Positions 10,601-21,077 of a stretch of 64,000 nt of DNA are shown here, piece after piece. Origin of the DNA: Zhengitettix transpicula. Taxonomy: Eukaryota > Arthropoda > Insecta > Orthoptera > Tetrigidae. Position numbers and translations under genes: made by a program. The stretch spans positions 28,120,629 to 28,184,628 of the forward strand of contig CM073592.1 in the NCBI GenBank assembly GCA_037074705.1. Direction: 5' to 3'. The notes under the pieces are model-generated. The model was not told where the DNA came from. It made no database searches and saw only the letters and a program-made list of their open reading frames with translations. Position 1 is the first letter of the stretch. Each line of letters begins with the position of its first letter.

Positions 10601-13534
10601 GAATATTTTCTCGTACATACTACTTAAACAATCTATGAAATTAAAATAATTTGCTTCCAAAGAGGTTAGGAACAATAAAATTATCAATAAAACTTAACAT
10701 TTACATATATATAATCCAATGTAGAGTATTTAATTTATAAAATAAATATGTTACACTCCGCAAGTAAATGATGCATATCAGTTGTTCGGTAGGAATTTAT
10801 CTACAGAAGTAGAATATTGTTTCTTGAGATGATTATTAAAAGCTTGCTGAGAAACAACTTCTAGTGCATGTGTTGAATGTGTGTGTCTCACTCGATCCCG
10901 GTGCCATTTCATTCTGCTCGTCGCTAAATTTTATTGTAGCATCTGCTGCGAAGCGACGTAATGCACGAAAAGTTTGAGTTTTAATTTCATTTTATACAGT
11001 AGTCGTCTATATAGAAGGTCGCCACATTTATAAATCTTGATTAGATTTTTTTTTATAGAGGACAGAAGTCTCCATTGGCGGTGTCCACAGGTCCTGGGAA
11101 GGCCAGAAGGCTAGATCGTATCGACGAAGAGGCACAATCTGAGCTTTACGACTGTGGTTAAATGCTGGTGGAAGGCATAAACACCAACAACAAAACGAAA
11201 TAGCCGAGGATGCGAAAGGGATGTAACTTCCACATAGGAAAGTTTGCAAGTAATCAGGGAGATTAATGATGTATCCCACGTGAATAATTATTTGTACTAA
11301 AATATGAAACACTGTATTTATATGACCGTAAAAATTATTTTATTAACAGGGTCACATTAATTACTACTAAATTTGTCTTTAAAGTTTTATCCAAATAATA
11401 ATTACCAGAAATTAACCAGGAATAGAATTGTAATGTTGGTCACAGTGATGCCGCATTTATCTTCCATAATCTAGACGTCTTATTTAATATATGCGGATTC
11501 TTAATCACCCCCAAAAAAGATTTCACAAGACAATATATGTGCCTAAATTAGATTTTTTTAAATCAATCAGCGAAATCCAACATAAAAATAAATGTGTGCA
11601 TTCTTAATACAAATTAACCGATCGGGTTTAATGGTTATGTTTCAAATGTAGTGCAGATGTAATAAATAATTAATTCTGATGATTATCCTTCGACATTTTG
11701 TTTTCCACCTAATTGGAATTTTACATCTGTAATATATATTTTATATAAATGTAAAACTGTCGTCTTGTTTTTGACACCGTAATTCAGCCATTCTAATTTG
11801 CAGGCGAACCAGATCCAGACTTAATTAGCCGCCAGGTAATTTTTAACAAAAGAATTATTTTTTGGATAAGAATTTAATACTCGAGTTATGCAAAATATTT
11901 ATATCTGCAAGGCGTGTGGATATCACACAGCAAATATTTCGACTGTCATACCAGTAACTTGTTTTTCAAGACCCAATCACAACCTTTCTCGAATTTATAT
12001 CGTTTCCCGCGCGCATTGTCACTGAAACGCCGTCGACAATACATTAAACACAATGAAACATGACTAGTAATCGACAAAATCCGAATCTTATGTTAATATA
12101 TATATATATATAATGCTAAAGTTTCAGTTGGTCAGTTTTAAGGGGATAGATTCGATGCAATACTGAATTGTAATTCAATATTTTATAAAGTGAAATCAGG
12201 TCAATGACGACTTCTGATCCTATAAAAAAAAATCTAACCAAGATTTATAAATGTAGCGACGACATTATAAGATGGATTTAAAGTAGAATTTTATTTTATT
12301 TTCAAGGGATATGTCTGTAAATAAACCCAATATTTTTTGGAAGATAATGTGAGACGGTAATGCTATGGATGGAACTAAGAATTAACAGAAAGAATTAAAT
12401 AAGAAAACTTTATACTCGAAGACGGCTAACAAATAACGCTTTATAAAACCATTGAACTGTATATACGGATAGTGAGTAAATGTAGGAATACCACATTACA
12501 CTACGGTCTCAGAAATGCCTGATACAATTACCGAGACTGATGGCAAACAGATGGATTTTCTTAATTTTATTTTACTTATCTTTCCGATTCCAATAAAACA
12601 GTTTTTTGAATTGTCTTCCTATTTCAATTTAAATATGTCGGTTACCGTCTTGATATACCAGAAAAATAAAGGAGTTATTTTCCGCGTTGAGTTGTTTTAC
12701 ATACTTAAAAATCAAACACAAAGTACGATCGAATCCATTCACCGACGTTTCCTGAAGACTTTAATGCTGTATTTTACTGTTTCGCAATTTAGGGAAACTA
12801 AAGCAACAGCAAATAAAGTTGGCAGGGTCACTGGTTGACGTTATATTGCCTCGCAGCTGGGCAACAGATCAAACGAGGAAAGCGGCCAATATCCACAGAA
12901 TCTGGGAACTCATTGCGTGTACCGAGATTCCTCGGGATCGCATGCAACGGTTATTGTTTGCTCTACAATGCATCGCTTCAACCCCGTTCCTTTACAGAGC
13001 TTATTGATACAATCCTTATTACAAAATGGTTTATTCGCGGCGGACACGCGTGTTTCAACGTATGTATACAAGCCTTGTGTATTCCGTGATTTATTGAAGT
13101 GAAATTACTGACTCAGACGCCAGATGAAGCGAGCGCGAACCTCGTTTCCAACAAAACGTACCGCAAGTTAAAATTAAAAATAACGCCACGATCAATATTG
13201 CTTCGGAACGGTGTTTAGTTGCAACCGAAGAGAAACATTATCGATGTATCGAAACATTCCTGGAATTCTGTGACGTACAAAAAAAAATATACGCTCAGAC
13301 AGTGACAGTGTTTCTCGTGGCTTTCTCTGAAAGTGGGCTTCCATCTCGTTTTCATGTATTCTACGCACACCGCGAAAATATATTATGTATGGGGAGCAGT
13401 TTTTACGTTATAAAGCAACGTGTGGCTGTTTCTTGCGTAAAACCGAGAAATATAGACGGCTGATTTACTCTTTGCAGGCTTATAAATATGAATTTATACA
13501 AACGCAGTTGGGAATAATCAGAGGAACCTATAAA
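10601..13534. other. Single-copy-looking DNA with base-balanced island at about 12815-13330
   Basis: Generally A+T-rich, with a (TA)n tract near 12099-12112. The island at 12815-13110 has three plus-strand frames of 61-84 codons overlapping in different registers, typical of G+C-balanced non-coding DNA. A 107-codon frame at 12515-12838 precedes it. No domain recognised in any. Confidence 0.4.
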
Positions 13535-14056
13535 TTTTTTTTTTTTTTAGGGCAATAGGCTACATGAGGGTAATCCACTTAGGGCAACTCCCCTTTAATA
13601 GCATAGGAAGGGATTTGAAAGGGGGAATGCGGAAGGGTAGAGGAAGGTAGCCAAGGGTTAACTAGGGCCCCCGGGCTATATTTTAAGGATCCTACCCGGC
13701 ATTCGCCTAAAGGAATGCAGGGAAAACCTTAGAAAAACCTGCATCGGGTAGGTCGGGCATTGGGTACTTGTCCCACGCCCTTCCGATAGCGGGAGAGGAG
13801 TTTGCTGTGGGGACGCAGCTTACCCCTCGCCATGCCTCGGCCTGTTTAGGAGGCAGCTGGCCGACTATTCCAATAGGAATAGCGGACAACTCTTGCCGTA
13901 TGCCCAAGGTCTGCGACCCCGGAACATACACCTCTCAAAACAGACCGAGGTGCCTCGGCATGTGGGAACCTTAGTTCAAAAAAAACCAGAGAGATGTGAG
14001 AGCATCCCCAAAGGTAGCCCCCGCCAGAGCTCTCTGGGAAGGATTCTCTCGCAGGT
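13535..14056 (-). mobile_element. SINE-like copy, mosaic of two subfamilies
   Basis: Begins (plus strand) with a T run and the complement of the 3' tail, then runs backward through the whole body to CTCTCGCAGG. The 3' half has the subfamily 1 tail, but the 5' half has the GAGAGATGTGAG block and GCTTACCCCTCGCCATG variant shared with the subfamily 2 copies at 51.1 and 53.1 kb. The 68-codon frame at 13768-13974 is the antisense frame seen in most copies of this repeat. Confidence 0.85.
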
Positions 14057-14393
14057 TCCCATTGGAATAGTCGGCCAGCTGCCTCATAAACTGGTCAAGG
14101 CACGGAGAAGGGAATGCTGCGGCCCCACAGCAAACTCCTCTCCCGCTTTCGTAAGGGCGTGGGACAAGTACCCAATGCCCGACCTATCTGATGCAGGTTT
14201 TTCTAGGGTTTTCCCTGCATTTCTTTAGGCGAATGTCGGGTAGGATCCTTAAAACATAGCCCGGGGACCCTAGTTAACCCTTGGATACCTTCCTCTACCC
14301 TTCCGCATCCCGCCTTTCAAATCCTTTCCTATGCTATTAAAGGGGAGTTGCCCAATGTGGATCACCCTCATGTAGCCTGTTGCCCTAAAAAAA
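14057..14393 (+). mobile_element. SINE-like copy abutting an opposed copy
   Basis: Starts abruptly at TTCCCATTGGAATAGTCGG, next to the 5' end of the opposed copy, and runs to GTTGCCCT plus seven A. The two copies are head to head with no spacer, giving an imperfect inverted repeat across 13535-14393. Confidence 0.85.
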
Positions 14394-14550
14394 TAATTCA
14401 AAATAGAGTAAAATAACATAGTATTATATATATCATATAATAAAAATATATAAATATAGGGTAATATAAAAAATATTATAATACAATTAAATTAACCTTA
14501 AAAACTCCATTTATCGGCCCAATACCTTGAGCAAAGAATGATCAGCTCCA

Positions 14551-16821
14551 ATCTGAATAAAGCCTCAGTTTAATCATTCAAAAGAAACTGTGCATTCGTG
14601 GTATTATAGAATAATAACGTCCATTGTTTATTGGATTATAGCAGCAGAAAATACTTTGGATGACTGTACAGAGTCGTACGGGAGTGTATACTTGTCAGTC
14701 ACAATACTGAAAAACAGGCCAAAGTCAGGATAATTTTAATAAGAGACAACAAAGAAATTTAATAATGGAAGTTTTCAATACACACATGGTTGAAAAACAG
14801 GACTAGAACTAGCAGAGAGTTTCAAGAACGGAAATCAATTAACTTAATTCATAAAACGCACTCATTAAATCTTCAGCAACACACACTTCGAAATTAAACT
14901 AATGTGTGTGTGTGTTTGTGTGTAAGAATTAAAAACGACAAAACGTGTATTCGTCAACATGGTTGCATTCGTCTAATGCTCTGCCATTGACGTGGACTCT
15001 GATTTGTCAGTCCCATACCTTCATTTCCCAAACAGCCACGCCCAATTCTACCTCACCAAAAATTCCATTTAATCGGAGAGGTGATATGCAAGTTTTAGAA
15101 TTTCATCATAACTCTTCCAAAATTAAATTATTGGTATCGAACAGTTATCTTTATTTAAACTCGATTTTTTAATTCATCTAAGTAGTTTTTAGCAATTTTT
15201 TTATTAAAGCTTTTCCTTTCTTTCGCTGATTCACAAACGATTTAAACGTCATATATATACTGTAATTATTATTTGTTTCTTCGCCATTCTTTGAATTTTT
15301 ATATTTCTATTCTCCTCATTATTCATAATATTTTATTGTGCTGTTAATTCTTTAATAAATCACACGGCGTTTAAATGGCAACATCTTTCGATTATTTATT
15401 TAAGCTGAAAGTGACGATTATCGTGATCGTGATCCCCTCCTAACCAGCATCTTTTATCAGCAAAGGTTATTTCCGTTTGGATATTCTGTCTGAATTTCAC
15501 CATAACTAATTATTGGACAAACCTAACCATTTATGATTATTTGGTGTGTTATGGATTTCGTCAGAGTGTTTTTAACATGTAAATCGATAATGTTCATTAG
15601 TAAATTGTATCCACAGTGTCAAATTCTAAATATAGCTGATCACCCTGGCTCCTTCGTGTGTTTTACGTTATTTCCTCTTCGATTAGATGGAATTTTTGGT
15701 GAGGTAGAATTGGGCGTGGCTGTTTGGGAAATGAAGGTATGGGACTGACAAATCAGAATCCGCTACACCCTACCACGTCAACGGCAGAGCATTAGACGGT
15801 AGGAACCATGTTGACGAATACATGATGTTCACGTTTTGCCGTTTTTAATTCTTACACACACACACACACACACATGAGTTTAATTTCGAAGTGTGTGTTG
15901 CTGAAGATTTAATGAGTGCGTTTTATGAATTAAGTTAATTGAATTCCGTTCTTGAAGCTCTCTTCTAGTTCCAGTCCTGTTTTTCAACCATGTTTGTATT
16001 GAAAACTTCAATTATTAAATTTCTTTGTTGTCTCTTATTAAAATGATCCTGACTTTGGGCCTGTTTATCCGTATTGTGACTGACAAGTATACATTCCCGT
16101 GCGACTCTGTACAGTCATCCAGAGTATTTTCTGCTGCTAAATCCAATAAACAATGGACGTTTTTATTCTATAACTAGCTGGGTGCCCGGCGTTGCTCGTG
16201 TACTTATTTATATAAACTCGAAAAAGTATTTAATTGAATACTTAAATATATTCCTTGAGTATTTCAGGATATAATCGTCACCCAGTCTTCATACATTACG
16301 AAATATTACATTGATGAAATTGTTAGCTAGACTCACAACTAATACAGCGCGAAAATTAACTTACATTTTCCCCAAGGATGGTAACGTAATTCGTATTCTT
16401 CTTTATTACCATTCGATGGAGTATTGCTGTATAAAATTATACTTTTTATTTAAATAAAATATTTCTGCTTTAGTTCATTCCTAATAAAGGAAATATTTCC
16501 TTTGTTCGTTGCGTAGTAACGTCTTTCTCTCGCGTGACGTCATTGTCTCTTGGCGCGCAGTAATTTAATATTTAATGATCACGGTTTTTAATTATAATTC
16601 TTTCCACATGTATGCTAGGCGTTTCTCACCCTCACAGTACCGTTTCTCGTGTTTTGAAGAATTTGTGTACCAATTTTTGTTGCAATCTATCCACGCTTTT
16701 AAATTTGTATAAAGAACAACGTAAATACATACATACATACAAATATACATCCTTTTTTATTATATAGATACCACGAATGCACATTTTCCTTTGAATGATT
16801 ATACTGAAGCTTTATTAAGAT
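14551..16821. repeat. Long foldback element 1
   Basis: Left arm about 14551-15085 is the inverted copy of right arm about 15650-16821 once the Helitron at 16174-16768 is removed. Matching landmarks are GTGCATTCGTGGTA, AACAATGGACG or its complement, GACTGACAAGTATAC, CTTCAGCAACACACACTTCG, a (GT)n/(CA)n block, and ACAGCCACGCCCAATTC. The loop is about 15085-15650. Frames at 14945-15172 and 15533-15748 lie in the arms or loop and show no transposase. Probably a non-autonomous TIR/foldback DNA transposon of unknown superfamily. Confidence 0.85.
16174..16768 (-). mobile_element. Helitron-like family A copy A3, inside foldback 1
   Basis: On the minus strand it starts TCTATATAATAAAAAAGG and ends CGCCGGGCACCCAGCTAG. 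The plus-strand flanks are A (16173) and T (16769), as known for Helitrons, with no target duplication. Removing it gives TTCTATAATACCACG, whose complement CGTGGTATTATAGAA is present uninterrupted in the left foldback arm near 14598-14613. No Rep/helicase coding region, so non-autonomous. Confidence 0.9.
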
Positions 16822-17659
16822 TTCAAATACACCACCACAAATATTTCATCCTAAAAAAATGTAATTTCCTTCCCTCGGTCATCTTAACGGATACTCGGGA
16901 TGTTTTATCCAGACACCATTAAGCGGCACAGACAAAAGGTTGGTCTGAAACTCAGTAGTTAAAAGTCTTCTGGTCTCTTAAGAAGCCGTCGGCCGAGTCA
17001 TTACCGTTATGGAGACGATATATTAATAAGTTTTCACCTTCTCGGCACTTACAATTCCGCTAAAATATAAATAGTAAAGTGAAATCAGGGTTAGAATAAT
17101 TTCACGTTCTCTTAAATACACCCAGTAACCTGCACATAACAACAAATAAATATTTTTAACTCACTCAATTTTTATATTTTATGTTCTGTGTGAAAACGAT
17201 TTAAATTACTCAATTCTGTTGTGATTGAAATGATCGTCATAACTGTAACTGATTCGACGGGGCACCGATTCACACACAACTGGCGATGAAACGACGATCC
17301 TTGGCTGTTATCCAAAGCATAACTTTCTTATATAACAGTTGACCCCCTACACCATCTTCCGTGGGACCACGTCCAATTCTTCTCAATTGTGTTGCACATC
17401 TCAGTCGACATTATTTCATCCCAACACGACGCGTATCAAACAATTCCGCAAGTACTTGGTCCCTTCACATGGAAATAATGCGCCAGGGTGTCGTTCAAAG
17501 AACGTAATAATATTACTGTGCCAAAGCGGCGCTCAAATTCTGCATTGTGTTTAAAATGTGACTGCAATAACTGAATTTCATGAATGTTTCGTAATAAACA
17601 TCACATGTAAATATACCCTCGAAGTTTTCACAGCGCGCTGAGTAGAAACAAAACTGTAC
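16822..17659. other. Unassigned spacer between the two foldback elements
   Basis: Base-balanced patch at 17330-17560 with a 71-codon frame lacking any known domain. No repeat seen. Confidence 0.4.
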
Positions 17660-19685
17660 TTTTATCAAATGAATACGTTAAAAACAATACACACGTTCCA
17701 CACATGTTTACGTTGAAAAATAATACATTAGATACAAAAATAAATTTTACTATTAACATCTGTGTTTATAATCAGACATAAAATTGGAATTAAAAACCAA
17801 TTCTTCATTTTAAAATGTTTGGTTTTTAATTTTGACGACTATTCGGACATCTTCAAAGTTTATTTGTTGAAATAAAATAAATTTCAGAACAATTTACACT
17901 TTAACAGGGATCCTACATATAAATTTTCATATAAATATTAATTTAATATATGTGGGATCATTATTAAAATATAAATTGTTCTGAAAATTTATTTTCTTTG
18001 TACAGATGAATATGGAAAATTTTCTAAACCTCCTCAAAAGTAATAATTAAAGTTTTAAAAAAGTATAATTATTGTTTCATTTCAATTTGATGACTAATAA
18101 AGAATATCCTTGAAGAAAAATGTATTTTTTTAATTTTTTTTGTGAAAATCAGAACAGTATTGAATTGAATTTTTATTATTGAAAATATTAATTATCTTTT
18201 ACATTTGATATTGTCTTATAATAAACTCTAAATTAGTTATCAAACTTTCCTCATTCACTTGAATAGACTCTATATAAAAATAAACTCAATATCATTCAAA
18301 ATTACGCTTCACCATAACAACCAAACAAAACCAAAGACGAAAAACACCAAAGCAAAAGTAAAAGACATACTTTTTATTAACTTTGTATAAATCTATTTAA
18401 AATATTCTGATGGTTGAAACGATTTTTCCAATTTATGTTTTTTCGTCTATTAGGAAATTATTTGTAAATCTCTGAGTCATCCCTTGTAGTTTAGACGTCG
18501 ATTGGGAAACATTATCCAATTTTTAATTTCGAGGAGGTTTAGAAAATTTGCCATATTCATCTGTACAAAGAAAATAAATTTTACATTTTAACAATGATTC
18601 CACATATATTAAATTAATATTTATATAAAAATTATATGTAGGATCCCTGTTAAAGTGTAAATTGTTCTGAAAATTTAAATTTCTTTCAACAAATGAACAT
18701 TGAAAATTTCCGAAATGTCATCAAAATTCAAAATCAAACATTTTAAAATGAAGAACTGGTTTTTTATTTCAATTTTATGACTGACTATCTGGGTGCCCGG
18801 CGTTTCCCGGGATGTCGTATATCTATAACCCCCAAATTTGACTCCAATCTCGATTGTGTTTGCGTTATTTTTATATAAATTAGTTAAATGTCATAATTAA
18901 ACAACAGTGACAAATATAACTTCGGATTCGACTCGAAACTCGAATGTTTGCGTAATTTCATGTAATGCCACTCTACCTCTAACCCTTAAGGGTGCACCAC
19001 TCCCATGCCTAAAATAAGTTGAAATTATACACAGATAACATGAATGCTATTGATCCCGAATTATATTGATTCGACGCAAAAATCGGCCGGTTAGCATGTT
19101 TGAAATTTTATCTCCCCGCCCGCCCCCTCTCATCACCGCCAATTCCCACCGTCGTCTGTTTTAGCAAGTTTAAATATTTCCACCCCCGCTTCTGGGGTGG
19201 TAGACGTGTCTCACCCCGACAGTTTTTTTTTCTGGTCGCAAAGAACACGTTTCGAAATTTGGTGAAATTTGCTCCACCGGTGTAGATTTGTATTTTACAC
19301 CCCAAACCCTAAGGGTGCTCTTTCCCCAGGGTGTAGAGGATGAAAATTATATTCAGATAACATCGGTAGAAACACTATCAATATCTTTGGCCCATAAAAA
19401 TATTTATCCGAATGAAATATCCACCCCCGCTTTTGGGGGTGGTAGACGCCTCTCACCCCGACAGTGTTTGTTTCCTGGTCGCAAAGATCACGTGTACGAA
19501 ATTTGGTGAAATTTGCTCCACCGGTGTAGATTTGTATAAGGAACATACAAATATATATACATACATACATACGTACATACATACATACATACACTCATTT
19601 TTATTTATAAGATTAAATTTTTTTTTGGATCTAATGTATTATTTTTCAACGTAAACATGTGTGGAACGTATTTTTATTTGATAAA
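17660..19685. repeat. Long foldback element 2 with nested palindromes
   Basis: Left arm about 17660-18050 is inverted at about 18500-18784 and again at 19613-19685; the right arm is split by the Helitron-like insertion at 18785-19612. Landmarks are CATGTTTACGTTGAAAAATA, GACATAAAATTGGAA, AACAGGGATCCTACATATA and TGTACAGATGAATATGG. Each arm holds its own smaller inverted repeat, with TTTCAGAACAATTTA facing TAAATTGTTCTGAAA. No coding content. Confidence 0.85.
18785..19612 (-). mobile_element. Helitron-like family B copy B1, inside foldback 2
   Basis: On the minus strand it starts TCTTATAAATAAAAATGAG with a (GTAT)n tract and ends GGGCACCCAGATAG. Flanks on the plus strand are A (18784) and T (19613), the Helitron insertion pattern. 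The interior differs from family A and repeats blocks such as TTTGACTCCAATCTC, CGCTTTTGGGGGTGG and CACCGGTGTAGATTTGTA. The short frames here (up to 99 codons) sit in repeat sequence and are not Rep or helicase. Confidence 0.75.
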
Positions 19686-20523
19686 AAGGATGGCACGCAC
19701 CTCCACTAGGGCAACGAATCAGCGATTGCCGTATTTCAGGCTCATCCAACATATTACGTAAGAAACTGTGAGCGAATTTATTTTATCCGTCAATTTTGGA
19801 AAAGATCGCGAAGAATATTATAGTCGCGGAAATAAATTCCAGCTCCCTAATTTGTTTCGTCTGGGAAATTGCCGTTGTAGACGCTGTTAAAAATATCGTT
19901 AGAGTGCCGTAAAATCCAGCGCTGAAAAGCTATGATGAAGTGTTGACGCATTTCGCGTGCTCGTAAAGCAAGGTTCACAGTACGCAATAACTCAGAGCCG
20001 TCCTTCTCGCTTCTGTGTCCATTGGTCAAAGGCCAGGAATAGCAAGCCCCGGGAGAAAATAGGATCTTCTGTTCTTAGACTGCAACGATTCATTTCTTTT
20101 TTCAATGTCAGGATCAACGCTCGCAGTTTGGGGATATCGTGAAACACAACCTTGCTTCCATCTCACTACGAGCCATCAAAAAATTATCTGGCTTTTGTTT
20201 CAAAAATAACAAAAACGGCACGTTGAGGGAAGTGATAAATGATATTTTGTTCATATCCTTATCTGATAATTTTCACTGTCTTGTCTCCCACTTTTTCGCC
20301 GTAGTTCTATTCTCAATTTATCATTTTCTTCCTTTCCCTCACTTAATCTCTCGACCCTTCCTACTTATTTAATGCATTTTGTCAGCTCAAACGAGTGACA
20401 TCTTGTCTCCGTTTGATAAATGCTTCTTTGACCTTTAAACCCTTCGTTTGCAGTCAAAATAAAAAAAAACACATTTATTAAGATGCAAAGAAATACTCAA
20501 CTCCTCTACAAGGCCGGATAGAA
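19686..20523. other. Unassigned stretch
   Basis: Frames of 60-77 codons on both strands without recognisable domains; base-balanced at about 19840-20130. No repeat seen. Confidence 0.4.
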
Positions 20524-21077
20524 GCCTGCGAGAGGATTCTCTCGCAGGTAACCTGCGGGGGATGTTCTCTCGCAGGCAGAACCTTTTAGGAGAGATACGA
20601 AGGGGCTACCTTTGGGGATGTCTTTTCCTCTCCGTTTTTGAACTAAGGTTCCCACAAGCCAGGGCACTTTGGCCTGTTTTGAGAGGTGTATGTTCCGGGG
20701 TCGCAGACCTTCGGCATACGGTAAGAGTTGTTTGCTATTCAAAATTGGAATAGTCGGCCAGCTGCCTCCTAAACTGGTCGAGGCACGGAGAAGGAAATGC
20801 TGCGTCCCCTCAGCAAACTCCTCTCCCGCTATCGGAAGGGCGTGGGACAAGTACCCAATGCCCGACCTACCCGATGCAGGTTTTTGTAGGGTTTTCCCTG
20901 CATTTCTTTAGGCGAATGCCAGGTAGGATCCTTAAAATATAGCCCGGGGGCCCTAGTTAACCCTTGGCTACCTTTCTCTACCCTTCCGCATCCCCCATTT
21001 CAAATCCCTTCCTATGCTATTAAAGGGGAGTTGCCCAAAGTGGATCACCCTCATGTAGCCTGTTACCCTAAAAAAAA
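20524..21077 (+). mobile_element. Full-length SINE-like copy, subfamily 1
   Basis: Begins GCCTGCGAGAGGATTCTCTC, a perfect short hairpin, followed by a second hairpin unit ending CTCTCGCAGGC, then the full body and TGTTACCCT plus eight A. The overlapping frames of 114 codons (minus) and 80 codons (plus) are the repeat's usual by-products. A short AGAAGC on both sides (about 20520-20525 and after the A tail) is a possible but weak target duplication. Confidence 0.9.

Noticed and set aside
12515..12838. 107-codon plus frame
   Set aside because: No recognisable domain, A+T-rich composition like its surroundings, and no supporting signals.
19559..19595. CATA/TACA repeats as a possible CRISPR or minisatellite array
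   Set aside because: They are the simple-repeat tract just inside the 5' end of Helitron-like copies and occur in nearly all of them.
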